Positions 53,801 through 64,000 of a DNA stretch of 64,000 nt are shown here, in pieces. This DNA is from Setophaga petechia. Lineage: Eukaryota > Chordata > Aves > Passeriformes > Parulidae. The stretch covers positions 10,781,258 through 10,845,257 of the forward strand of contig JANCRA010000014.1 in NCBI GenBank assembly GCA_024362935.1. Reading direction: 5' to 3'. The notes beneath the pieces are model-generated. The model was not told where the DNA came from, ran no database searches, and worked only from the letters and a program-made list of their open reading frames with translations. The position numbers were made by a program, and so were the translations under genes. How positions within the stretch are numbered: the stretch's first letter is position 1; the number at the start of each line of letters is the position of its first letter.

Positions 53801-55859
53801 AGACTGGAATGCAACACAGAGCCCTAAACCACTTGATTATTGGTATTTTGGCAGTCCTATTCCAAAGGTATTCATTTTTCCATATCATTCCTAACCATGG
53901 CTCAGATAAGTGGGATCTGCCTGCACTGAGACCAATACTAGTTCAGCTAATTCACTATCTTAAACCTTCAAGAATAGGCAAGACCTGGGAAAATGTATTC
54001 TAAAAATTCTGTTATTACTGCCAGCAGTCTCCTAATAGGTTTGGGATTGCTTTGGTTTGGTTTTATTTTTACTGCTGCTGGAAATAATTATTTGCCAATC
54101 ATTTTTTAATAGCTTTGCCTCCACTTCAGCTACAAACTACATCATTGATGTGCCTTCTCTCCCCTTTGTGGTGGTCAGATTCCTTTCAATACTGTGATCC
54201 CCATGGATTTTAGCAATGCTTAATTAAACACAAAGTAATCATAACATAACAGCATAAATAAACAGTTCCTCTAAACATTGTGCTAACACTGTTACAACAT
54301 TAGCTTGTCTGAATTCATATTGCTCATTTCCAAAGCAATATCTGTTTCTGAGAACTGCCTTTTCAAAAGCAGAATTCCCACATCTTCAGCTAGCTTTTCT
54401 CTAAGCGATCTCCAAAGTAAACAGTGTTTAGTGTGGCACTAATCCAAATATGCCACTGGTAAAGCCAGCTTTAACTAGTGCAGGGAAGAGAAAGCTGGCC
54501 CATAGCAGTATTTCCAATGTTATGAAATCTATGGCACAAGAGACAACAGATAAATGTGTGGATCATGGCAATATTATCAAACCTAGTTTAAGTAATAACT
54601 TATTCTTCAGAGAGTCTTTACATTCCACAGGATAACGAAAAGTTTTCACAGAAACCCAGGACTATGATGGAAACACTTGATTCAGGTATTTATACTTTTG
54701 CTAGCACAGCTTTACCTAAAGTCTTACGAGGTACAACCTCTACTTGATATAATTGTCCTGGCAAAAGCTGGTAGGTGTGGACACAGTTTTATACCACTAA
54801 AACTGAATTTTTACTGGCACAGCTTCCTTAGCTCCAGGGAGGTCTGGCATATGTTATACTGTCAAAAGCACAGTTTTCAGGAGTACAAGCCTCATCCACA
54901 CACACAGAACTTTGCCAGTACAGAAGCTGGTGTGTTCTGAGTGAGCTCAGTCTCAGCAGAGACTTTAAACATCACATTAACACAAGAGGCATATTCATTT
55001 CTTGGTGGCAATGTCAAACTCTGAACCTTACTGGTTTCTTTGGTAATACAGGCTGAGTACTTTTTCACCATAATAATTTTCTGCTTTTTGTGGCAAAGTT
55101 GGACACCAGCCCAACAAGTTCAGATAAAACAGCAATTTACCAAAACAAAATTTTCTATCTCATTCAGGAGCACCCCATATCATCCCATAGAGAATTGTTC
55201 TTTTTATAGCACGTTACTACAAAACATCACAGTTTCCTTTTTCATAGTTTTTGGGTTTGTGCTCATAGATCTCACTTGATGCTGCAATTCCCAGTATCAC
55301 ACAATCTACATCTCATTTCTCAGAGAACCAAACAACCTAAATGGAAGGTGTTACTTAGGTCCATCACTTTAGGCAATGTACTGGGAAACCTGACCTCAAA
55401 ATAGGATTCACAACATGCAGAAACAAAGCAATGATTAGGAACTGAATTCTGAATTCCAGGGAGCCCAAGAGGCACAGATTCACATCAGAAATCTCTCCTA
55501 GTAGTACTCTGTTGCCATAAGGCAAACAGTAATAAAGTCTTGGGATCTACGTTAGAATACCCCCACAGAATTCCTCACCTGAAAAAAATGGTTTGGGAAG
55601 GAGCCACTGCATAAAGGAATATCTCCAGCATCTCCTGCCCCTTTGTGTTACTGGACTGAGAATCCACAGGTCTGTTTTGAAGATCTCCAGCAGGCTCACC
55701 CCAAGCTGGCCTCTCATTAGGATGCCCAGATCATGCAGTCTGCTTTGCCACAGGTGTGAGCAACACCTTGGGCTGCTCAAACCTGCCAGGCCAGAGACAG
55801 CTCTAGGCACTCGTGGAAGCTGAAGTTTAGATACCAAGGGAATGTGACAAAACACTGGC
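44806..55859. other. Noncoding stretch without a recognised gene
   Basis: No exon is supported on either strand. The segment is mostly AT-rich, with moderately GC-rich parts near 44.8-45.8 and 51.5-52.4 kb where open frames overlap on both strands. There is a T-run at 46491-46504. The block at about 55.59-55.85 kb, directly upstream of a CR1 copy, does not match CR1 phrases I know but could be an unrecognised part of that insertion. Confidence 0.5.
46491..46504. repeat. poly(T) run, 14 bases
   Basis: Fourteen consecutive thymines follow 'gtgttatattga'. This is a simple homopolymer. Confidence 0.9.
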
Positions 55860-56220
55860 AGAGCTGGACCTGCTCAGCCCCAAGAAGAGATGGCTGAGAG
55901 GGGACAATAATGTCTGTCAGTACCTGCAGGAGGTGTCAGAGGATGGAGCAGGCTCTGCTCCTGGTGCCCAGCAATGGGACAGAGGAAGGGGCAGGAATGA
56001 TGCCCAGGGAGTTCCACCTGGACATGAGCAAGGAGTTCCCTGCTGAGCACTGAACAGCCTGGCCAGAGCCTGTGGAGTCTCCCTCACAGGGAACATTCCA
56101 GAACTGTCTGGACACAGCCCTGTGCCTGTGCTCTGGGGAATTCTGCTGGAGCAGGGAGGTTGGACCCTGTGACCCACTGGGGTCCCTTCCAACCTGCCCC
56201 ATCCTGTGAGTCTGTGAGTT
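55860..56220 (+). mobile_element. CR1 LINE 3' fragment, sense strand
   Basis: About 360 bp of CR1 3' end: 'agagctggacctgctcagcc', 'aagagatggctgagagggga', 'gtcagtacctgcaggaggtg', 'tgcccagcaatgggacagag', 'ccacctggacatgagcaagg', 'gtggagtctccctcacaggg', 'gaactgtctggacacagccc', 'gagcagggaggttggaccct', and 'ggggtcccttccaacctgcc' ending in the tail-like 'ctgtgagtctgtgag'. The first part corresponds to the C-terminal reverse-transcriptase region and the rest to the 3' untranslated region. It is the clearest sense-strand copy in the window, probably relatively young, and its frame is broken. It lies about 120 bp downstream of the poly(A) signal of the candidate minus-strand exon, in the opposite orientation. 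Confidence 0.95.
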
Positions 56221-56231
56221 TCACAGACTCA
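56207..56231. repeat. Perfect 11-bp hairpin at the CR1 3' boundary
   Basis: The arms 'tgagtctgtga' (56207-56217) and 'tcacagactca' (56221-56231) are exact reverse complements around a 3-base loop. The left arm is the end of the CR1 tail and the right arm lies outside the expected element end, so the palindrome straddles the insertion boundary. Confidence 0.75.
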
Positions 56232-56339
56232 AACACAGACATCCCTGGGCTGCAGGGTCAATGGGAATTAGAGTGGAGGAGGAGGGAACTAAAGCTGGTG
56301 TTCTGGACTTGATGCCTTAAAAAACACACATTTCTGTAA

Positions 56340-56522
56340 ATTTGGAGGCTGGTCCTTTTTATTATGAGGCAGTAACTATGCTACTGCGTAAAGACTGGCA
56401 AAATCTGCATTGATACATAAAATAACATACAGTCAAGAAATCATAAAGCTTAAAAGATTTATGATAACAAAGCTTCTCCCCAGATGACCAGCATCAATAA
56501 TTCTAGGCTGGAAGGTCACTTG
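56340..56522 (-). other. Putative 3' untranslated region of the candidate exon
   Basis: This runs from the TAA stop at 56523-56525 toward lower coordinates through AT-rich sequence to just past the AATAAA signal. It is short (about 180 nt) and contains no repeat. The low-coordinate end is the expected cleavage point 15-25 nt past the signal and is an estimate. Confidence 0.4.
56358..56363 (-). terminator. AATAAA polyadenylation signal
   Basis: The minus strand reads 'cctcataataaaaaggacca', which contains a canonical AATAAA hexamer 160 bp past the stop codon of the candidate terminal exon. AATAAA is common by chance in AT-rich DNA, so its weight comes from being in the right place and orientation. 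Confidence 0.45.
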
Positions 56523-56676
56523 TTATTCTATCCATTGAACAAGATTTTGTAGATAAGCAATTACTTCTTCTAGATCATATGGCAGAGGCATATTACATTC
56601 ATCATCATCTGTCCAGAAGGGATGGCATTCTGGTCTCTGGTCCTCTGGCAAGCTCTCTGCTGCATCTGACTGGCAT
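56523..56676 (-). CDS. Candidate 3'-terminal coding exon, protein not recognised
   Basis: This is the best protein-coding candidate in the window. Read on the minus strand, a pyrimidine-rich tract ends in 'cctttcttttcag'. The exon then opens in phase 2: its first base completes a split codon. Fifty codons and a TAA stop follow. The encoded tail is acidic and contains three cysteines (residues 1, 17 and 27 of the exon). A run of acidic residues precedes the third cysteine ('CHPFWTDDDECNMPLPYD'), and the C-terminus 'LEEVIAYLQNLVQWIE' looks like an amphipathic helix. A canonical AATAAA lies 160 bp after the stop. Composition is unlike the chance ORFs around it, which are rich in S, L and C. Paired cysteines would suit a secreted or extracellular protein, but that is speculation. 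I could not assign a family. The open frame extends 10 codons upstream through the acceptor to an ATG, which I treat as intronic. No partner exon was found to the right in the window. Confidence 0.55.
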
Positions 56677-56697
56677 CTGAAAAGAAAGGTAAGCAGA
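56677..56697 (-). promoter_or_regulatory. Splice acceptor of the candidate terminal exon
   Basis: The minus strand reads 'ctgcttacctttcttttcag', a near-ideal polypyrimidine tract and CAG acceptor immediately before the candidate coding exon. The AG is at 56677-56678. A good acceptor alone is common by chance. Here it coincides with an open frame, a stop and a poly(A) signal. Confidence 0.5.
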
Positions 56698-56708
56698 TAA
56701 ACCACTTA

Positions 56709-58629
56709 AGTAAAACTGCATCAAGAAACTGAATAGTCAGCAAGGATACATTTGAGCATTAATTTAGAGAGAAAGATGATAAAAAAAAGAAATAGGACAT
56801 CTTCTGACACCGAGTGGATTGCACATTTCCAGTGAAGTTGATTTCTGTTGTAGGCTTTGTATTTTCTATAGGGATTTCTCAAAAAGCCAATCACAGAGAA
56901 AACTCAGTTAGTGTTCCTTTATATGGTGAATTATTTTTTCATTATCTCAGCTGTTATTTAAAGTATGTGATTAAATCATTATCAGATTTAAATGTTTGCT
57001 GGTTTCCAATGTATTACTAGATTATTGAGAAAGATTAAACTGAATTTACTGCATTAAGGTCAGGGGGGATAGATTAAACAACATTAAAGAAGCCAGACTA
57101 GCTTTGTAGATTCTGGAGATTTACAAGTGTATCAACCTGCTTAGCACTGAAAAAGGCAATATAAAAAGAGAAAATTCTATAAAGAAAAATGGAAATGGAG
57201 GTTAATAACAACTTCCAATGATGAATGGGTGGGCAAAACTTCAATAAAATTAAATTAAGAGGCTACTGTATGTTAGTCCCCAGAGAAAATGTTTAAATTA
57301 CAATGTTTTTTATTAAATGGATTATTCATCAATACTAGTGAAGTCTAATTATAATATTAAACTGAACTGCAGCCTGCAGAGGAAAGTTTTTTTTAAGTGG
57401 CAATCATCACATCTTTAAAGATTAGACTAATACATGCCACATCAAAAACATTGTCACAGCTCAAGGAGGATTTCTCTCCCCCTTTTTTCCCTTCCCCTCA
57501 AAAAAATTGCACATTACTGATTAATTAGTTAATATTTACAATGTGGGGAAAAAATGCTGAGAATTACCCTAATTTTGGTACATACTGCAGGTCTATATAG
57601 CTCTTTAAAGAGATAACAACCAAATTGCAGAACTGCACTTTCATCTCTCGTATGACGCTTTTAAAAATTTGTCTTCCATAAAGCATATAATTTTTGTAGG
57701 AACTTTAAAGCTGTTTTAAACATATATGCATCTTTCACCTCAGTAGAATGGACTCTAAGAACACTGACACACTCAACTTCCTTGTCCACACCATTGACCT
57801 TCTGGAAGAGACTGTTGCCAAATGAAAGATGTCTTCTCCTCCTGGGAATTATTAATAGCAGTGTAATCCCCATGAGAAAACATCCTTCAGCTTTACACCC
57901 ATGTTGGTGGGTGGTTAATTGCTGCACCAGCATCCTGGGCACTCAATCCATCGTACATTACACTGCAAGGACAGTATTAACACAGAGCATTCCAATATAT
58001 CTTCAGCCCTCCACATCAGCCCCTGATAATAGCATCTGTTAACATGCACTAAGTACTATTATGTAGCACATCACTTCATAAATAATAAGATTAGCCGACC
58101 TCAGGGCCCTGGGAAGAGTAATGTGTTTAAATGTTCTCATTATTTATTTAAAACAAGAATTAAAGGAACAGAAGCTACTTGTGACAATCCTCTTAGCATA
58201 AATATTAAACTGTTTGCATTGATAAGCTGCACTGTACAGAATAACAGAGGATTTGTTTTGCTGGCTGCTTTATAATAGTTGTTATAGCAAATGCAGTTTA
58301 GTGTGTGAGTTCTGAGAGGTACTTAACTGATTGTGCCATCATGTTCTGAAGACTTTTTCCAAATTATATAAAGGAACAGGAGAAAATTAATATGCAGGGG
58401 AAGCTGAAACTAATTACAGCATAACTCTATAAGGCTTTTAAAAGCTTGCTTTATTTTCTGTCTTGGCACAAAATAACACTCAGTTTGGTGGGTAGTATAA
58501 GGCATTCCAGTTTAAGCATTTCCAACTTAAAGTGGATAAATTAACCATGCAATGATTATTGCAGATGACAAATCACAAAGCTCAGCCATTAAATACTGCA
58601 GGCACGTTATATGATCTGCAAAACTCAGC
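56709..58629. other. AT-rich stretch, presumed intron of the candidate minus-strand gene
   Basis: If the terminal exon is real, this is its upstream intron. I saw no second exon. The sequence at about 58.43-58.62 kb ('aatgattattgcagatgaca' and following) is repeat-free and regulatory-looking, directly beside the AAT microsatellite. Confidence 0.45.

Positions 58630-58659
<30 letters not shown>
58630..58659. repeat. AAT trinucleotide microsatellite, about 10 units
   Basis: About ten uninterrupted AAT/TAA units follow 'aaaactcagc' and run into 'aaatattttttct'. The purity suggests it is probably length-polymorphic. Confidence 0.95.
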
Positions 58660-58662
<3 letters not shown>

Positions 58663-61600
58663 TTTTTTCTTTCCCACATCTATTAACAGCAGTTTTTACT
58701 GAGAGAAAAGATATATAAACCTTTAGCTTCCTCAGCATTCCAGAGCCCTCCCTTTACCTTTCATGGTTTTTTTTTCCTTGCTCTCTCACACAAACAGCAT
58801 CTCCCTCACATGTGGGTGTTTGTGTTGCTGTAAATGAGGTGGCAGTCACAGTGATGCTGTGCCTGAACAGCCCAGGAGCCCCTGCTTGCTACTTTCCCTT
58901 TTCTATATTTGTACCAGCAGAGCCTTTGCTGAGAGGCCTCCCCACAACCCAACATGTGCCTGAACTTCCAGGAGATCAGGTAACTGGGGAAGTTTTAGCC
59001 ATAGCACATTCCATGGGAGGGAGTAGAGGAATGGAAGTGTGTCAGGTCCTCAGACTTGCTGTGCCATTCTGGTGACAGAAATGCATCAATGTGCTGTAAA
59101 AATACAAAAAAGGGAAAGCAGTGCCCCAGCACTCCAAGTTCAGTGATCCCATAGTGCTTTCCTCCTTCTGTTGGATTTCTACAGCTTTGCTCCACACCAG
59201 CAAGAACCAGCAGGGAATGATACATTCTTATAATCTGTCAATCATCTATTTTGACCAAATTACAGCCCCTGTGCTGGATCTGCTGACATCAAAGACAGCT
59301 TAAGTTTTTCATATTCAAAGCTATGGGCTGGTTCTAGGCAGTCACCACTGCACCTGGCAGTTCAATAAGCCATTCACCTGAACAGCTCCCACAACCTGGA
59401 ACATGGTAAAAATGTCCTTTCTCACTCAGAACTAGGGTGCAAAAACCAGACCTTTCTAGATGAGTATACTTCTGATTTTAAAAAAAATTCTACAGGAGAA
59501 ATTGTTCCTACCATGGTCTTTAATTTGTAGCAGTGGAACAGAGCTGAAGATCTTGCCAAAAGCAGAGCAACATTTTAAACTGAAGCATAACAATCAAATG
59601 CATCTAAATGATTGCACAGAATGATTTAAAATTCCTTGTATCTGACAGTTAAAATGAGTTAGCAACAATAACTCCTGATTAAAGAAACAAAAAAAGGCTG
59701 CAAACATTGAGCTGTGGTGGTAGTGGGAAAGCACGAAGAGTTACAATATTGTAAGTTAATGAAAATATTCCACATCAATTTAAAACTGATATTTGAGTTA
59801 CTAGAGTCAAAGCTCCAAAAGAAAATAGAACTAACCTCTGCATATTATATGTAAAAATTATGTAAAGAGTGGAAACACACAAACTTTGAAATACAGAATA
59901 GATTCATTCAGTACTTTATCTGCAGCAGGAGAACAGGAAAACTGCTGTGATATATTTCAGAGCAATTTAGCTGCAACACCTTGACAGGAAGTGTTCAATA
60001 ACATATTATAGAAAGAATTGTTTGTTTATAGAATACACAAAACCCCATGGTCCCTACTTTCTAAAACAATCAAGACTTGTGACAGTTTCAATTTCAAAAG
60101 CTCATTTTTAGTTACTGTTGAAGAGCACGTTCTCACTACCTCTACCTTCTAAAGTTCTCAGATTTTTCATAACTTTTTTGTCTGTTTTTCACAAATGGAC
60201 TTTGCTCATTAATATTTATTAAGATTTATTAATATGTTCAACTAAGTGATGACAAGCATTTGTGTGACTGTTTGACTATTTGCATAACAGCAGATGATGC
60301 TTTCCCTGGAAGGTGGCTGGTATCTCCCTGGGCAGGTGTGCATCCACTGAGACAGACACTTGCCTGGTCATGGTTCCCTGGGCTGCACTGATTTTTGATG
60401 ATCAGGGTGTCATCTACATTAGAGGACACTGAACACAATGCTAAAATTAACCAAGCTAGCTAAAGTGTGTGTTAATTATGAGTATGCAAGCAGTCAATAA
60501 AAGGTTAATGCAAAAGTCAAGGGATAAATTTATTTCAGTATTGCATCACTCTACTGACTAAATGACTAACATTATGCTTTGTTTTTAATCAATATATTTT
60601 ACAGTAATGCGTGAGTCATTGATTTGAAAAAATGTCTTTTTTCTAACAGTTAAGTTTTGCAACTACTAAGCATCAAGTGTCAATATACTTAAACCACCCT
60701 TTCTCCAGAGCAGATGCCTTTTTGTTCCATTGTCAGGGACAGGAATGCATAGAAGGCAAGAGGCAGCCTCGGGTTCTGTGTGATTAATGCAAGTGATTAA
60801 TGCAAATAAGAATTATTACCCAGGAACCCAAATAAGGTACTGTGAATTAGAGTCCCTGGATTCTCTTGCACTGTTTGTCTACTCCACAGAAGTGCAGTCA
60901 AATCAGATCAATAGGGGTCAATCAGTGGCTCAGACTGCACAGGCATGTTAGGAGTGAGGAGAGGATACAAACAGCCCTGTTTCTGAGATGGTGCTAATTT
61001 AGTCACCTATGCCCAGCCGTTCAAGACCAATGGAGATGACATGGAAATTCATAGGGTAGGATGAGGAAAATGGGTCTGGTTGATTTCCCCATGCACTGAC
61101 ATGGTCAGAAGGGCAGGATGGGGCGTTTGCCCTGCAGGGACAAAAGCACACACTCACCCACAGCTGCTTACTCCAGCACTCCTGAAATTTTTTGGTTTTT
61201 ATGGGGAGCTATTTTCTCCCTCCATTTATGCTGGAATGAAGGTGTTACTGTACTGTTATTCAAAACTTCAGGGTAAATTTTAAAACATTGGCCCAGGCAG
61301 AAAAAAGTGTTTGGATCACTTTGCTAAGAGAAATGCACTCCTGAAACCCAGAGTGACATTGCTTAAAATGGCACAGTTCTGCTAACATGGGGGCCTGCTG
61401 TTCTGAGTAAGAGGAACAGCAGCAACTTCTTCAGACACCATCTTCCACTCTTAAAACTCACAGTGACTTTGCACATATGGGTCTGATCAAATATGGGTTA
61501 TTAACGTTACAGCACAGAGCTCTGCTGTGGAACACAAATCCTACCTAACAGGTACCTGGGACATAGAGATTTCCCTTCAGGTTTGGATTTTTCCATACTC

Positions 61601-64000
61601 ATCCCTCAAACAATCACTCCACATGGAAAATTATCGTGTAAACCACGTGTAGTTACTCTACCCTCAGTGTTAGGATAATCCCATGTCATTTCAAGATGAC
61701 ACTCTTAGTTGCCAGAGCACATACAAGACAGACAGACAGACAGCACTCCAGCCTGGATCACCTGCATCCAAGGGAAACCAGTCCTATGCTCTCCCAGAGC
61801 TTTTTCTGGAGAGCTAATCCAAGACATGAGCTCTACATTAGGAGCTGGAACTTAACTTGCTTACAGTCAAAAAATATTGAAAGCTTGACTTCTGATTTAG
61901 CTTATTTTAGAAGAAATAGCATATATGGAATCAGTATTTCAGCTAGAGCTTCATCAAAGGTGTTTTGAAGGCTGTTTAGAAAATGGGTTGACTAATGCTC
62001 CATCATGACAAAGGGTTAGGGTGGAATATTTTCTGACCTCTTTGTTTAAGTCTAAAACATAAGGAAGCTAATAATTAAAAATCCTTCACTTGATATTAAC
62101 CTTTTTAGTTTGCATCCTAAAGACTATTTTCTGAGAAAACAGAGGATGGAGAAAATATGAATATATTGAAATACCATTTTTATATGACTATATCACCAAC
62201 AAAATTTGAATTTTTCATACCCAAACTGACATTTTGACAGTTATTGAGTCCAATCTAGAGAAGAGATTTTCTTAGTTTTTTTAATTAACCAATCAGAAAA
62301 TTGCCAAATCTGAGAGAAAACATTTCTTTCAGTTGTTCCCTGCTTGTGCCTCCTGTGACTCTGCACAAGTAAAACCTCCCCAGGTTTACTCTACCTTTTA
62401 AGAATAAAAAAACCCCAAATTAAATCAATATTTGACTTTGCAAACTAGATTTTAGAAGTGCTGGTCCCAAATAGGCAGTGAAATGAAGTGGCCAGATGGA
62501 AAGAGAGCAGTGCTTCATTCTTTTGGACATCTAATCCCCAGTGCATTCCCAAGAAGTCTGTCCCATTTACAATAAGTCATTGCTGATGTTCTTTCATGTG
62601 CTGTAACTACAGTGTGCCCAGCCATAAATAATGGCTGAGACCAGGACTGCATTTAGAGAAGGGACAAAAAGAGTTTGTTTCCAGATAAGAAATTTGAAAA
62701 GAGAATGCCAGTTTTAGGAAAGGGATAGAGGCAATATCAGTTTAATTTTTTCTAAGAAAAAAAAAGTATCAGCTGCACAAAGATGCAAGAACAAATACAT
62801 TTGCTGGCACATCAGATGATCTCTGCCTGCTCCTTTCAAAGGTTGATAATGGCTCATGGCACTGCTGCTTTGGCCCTTGCCACAGAACCAACGTTTAGAG
62901 TCACTGACTCAAGAGCTTCACCTTCAAAATAAACCATTCCACTGGAAATGAGGACACTGCTGGAATATCCTGAGGCATCACTGGTGACAAAGTGGGATAG
63001 CCTGAAAACAGCCACCCTTGTGTGCATTTTGACAAAGTGAATCTATAGCAGAATCCATCTTTAACACTGGCCTGCAGAGTGCATTTTGCTGTTCCACAGA
63101 AATGCAGGGAAGAGATCAATGAACCTGACACTAAACAGGGTGAAACAGCAGTTTCATCAGCTTGAAAATGTCAGAGTTTCTATTATCACTCAAATAGTAA
63201 AACAGGTAAATATGAGAAAAAACCTCCAGATGTTGAAATAAAAGCAGCCAAAGCACTGGTGGAGTCCAACCAAAAGACTTCAAGTGGTACACCAATGTGC
63301 TTCACATGCATTTGTAGAAAGAAAGGAAACTCAAAATCATTAAAAAACCATTTTGTCTTAACTGTAAAGAACTTAAAATACTTTCCCCCCCACAATATTA
63401 ATTAAAATCTGTCAAAATGTACATCAGTCTTTCTAAACTATTTAGGTCAGAAACTAAGGAAAAGGATAAAGGTTTGTTTCAGCTAGAGAGTGGGGATTGT
63501 AAAGCCCTGAAATCTCCAAAACATTCCAGCTCTGGGTGGAAAGAATGAAAGAAAAGAGGAAACAAGAATTTCCTTTCTCCAAGACAGTAATCCCTACAGT
63601 GGGGTAATTAATAAACAGAAATCTACCCAACTTGTGATAAGTTTATCAGTGACCTTCCTCACCATGCCCACCAGCTCTCCCCTATAAAGGGCAATGCCTA
63701 AGGAGATGGCCCTGCAGCACAGAACAGTCCTGGCATCTGTGCATGGTGTGAATTTGACTTCCCCAGACACAGCTTTTCCCCTCCTTTGTGTCCAACAGAC
63801 CCAGAAACTGTCCGTGAGAAAATCAGTGCACCTCCTATTCCCACAGGAGAATGTCTGTGTGGGGCAGCCTCAATTCCATGTTTGTTTGATTTTTTAATTA
63901 AGAAACATCACTGCTCGCTATAAAGTGTAGGGGATAGGGAAATCCCCCAGAGAAACACTGAATAAATAACATGGCATTTGCTGAAAGATGAAGTTTAATC
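58660..64000. other. Noncoding stretch to the window edge
   Basis: No exon is supported on either strand. Short open frames at 58.8-59.2, 60.2-60.4, 62.9-63.1 and 63.2-63.4 kb were examined for splice context and rejected. A short GACA run at 61.73 kb is listed separately. Confidence 0.45.
61727..61743. repeat. Short GACA tetranucleotide run
   Basis: Four tandem GACA units occur in 'acaagacagacagacagaca', followed by 'gcac'. It is below typical microsatellite calling length but uninterrupted. Confidence 0.8.

Noticed and set aside
60238..60438. Cysteine-containing minus-strand frame considered as an upstream exon of the 56.5 kb gene
   Set aside because: A CAG acceptor can be drawn at its start, but the only plausible donor is a weak GC-type site, and the frame shows no recognisable fold.
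63186..63395. Minus-strand frame near the right edge considered as an exon
   Set aside because: The upstream sequence has a pyrimidine tract but no AG acceptor in the right place, and the amino-acid content is generic.
1..64000. CRISPR arrays, operons, tRNA and rRNA genes
   Set aside because: No regularly spaced direct repeats, polycistronic gene layout, tRNA A/B-box pairs with a cloverleaf, or rRNA-like sequence was seen. The window is vertebrate noncoding DNA.

Overview
The window looks like nuclear DNA from a bird, most likely a gene-poor intergenic region or the inside of very large introns. The main evidence is the repeat content: seven degraded fragments of CR1, the dominant avian LINE, on both strands, and no recognisable SINE family. 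I recognise no LTR element, intact transposon, tRNA, rRNA or CRISPR array. Base composition is AT-rich and CpG-poor. Apparent open reading frames are short (140 codons at most), overlap in several frames, and lack domain signatures or family resemblance, which is what chance ORFs in vertebrate noncoding DNA look like. The bird assignment is an inference from CR1; I cannot name a species.

The best gene evidence is one candidate 3'-terminal exon on the minus strand near 56.34-56.68 kb. It has a strong splice acceptor, 50 in-frame codons with non-random composition, a TAA stop, a short 3' untranslated stretch, and an AATAAA polyadenylation signal 160 bp past the stop. I do not recognise the protein. 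If it is real, its upstream exons lie at higher coordinates, either in small exons I could not detect at 57-64 kb or beyond the right edge.

Layout. 0-3 kb: two CR1 fragments in AT-rich DNA. 3-23 kb: unannotated noncoding DNA with small tandem duplications (6.2, 13.2, 16.7 kb), a tight CpG cluster with a perfect C/EBP-type palindrome (10.0 kb), homopolymer runs, and enhancer-like blocks (19.0-19.3 and 22.2-22.3 kb). 23-24 kb: a GC-rich block ending in a CR1 fragment. 24-36 kb: noncoding, with one short CR1 piece. 36.0-36.2 kb: a long imperfect palindrome, the most unusual structure in the window after the exon. 36-55.8 kb: noncoding, with two CR1 fragments, a 29-bp-period duplication (41.7 kb) and AT-rich blocks that resemble conserved noncoding elements. 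55.8-56.2 kb: the longest clear sense-strand CR1 3' end, lying just downstream of the candidate exon's poly(A) signal. 56.7-64 kb: noncoding, with an AAT microsatellite at 58.63 kb.

There is no operon, gene cluster or multi-gene system here, and I found no sign of a novel biological system. The leads worth checking are the terminal exon, the 36 kb palindrome and the candidate regulatory blocks.
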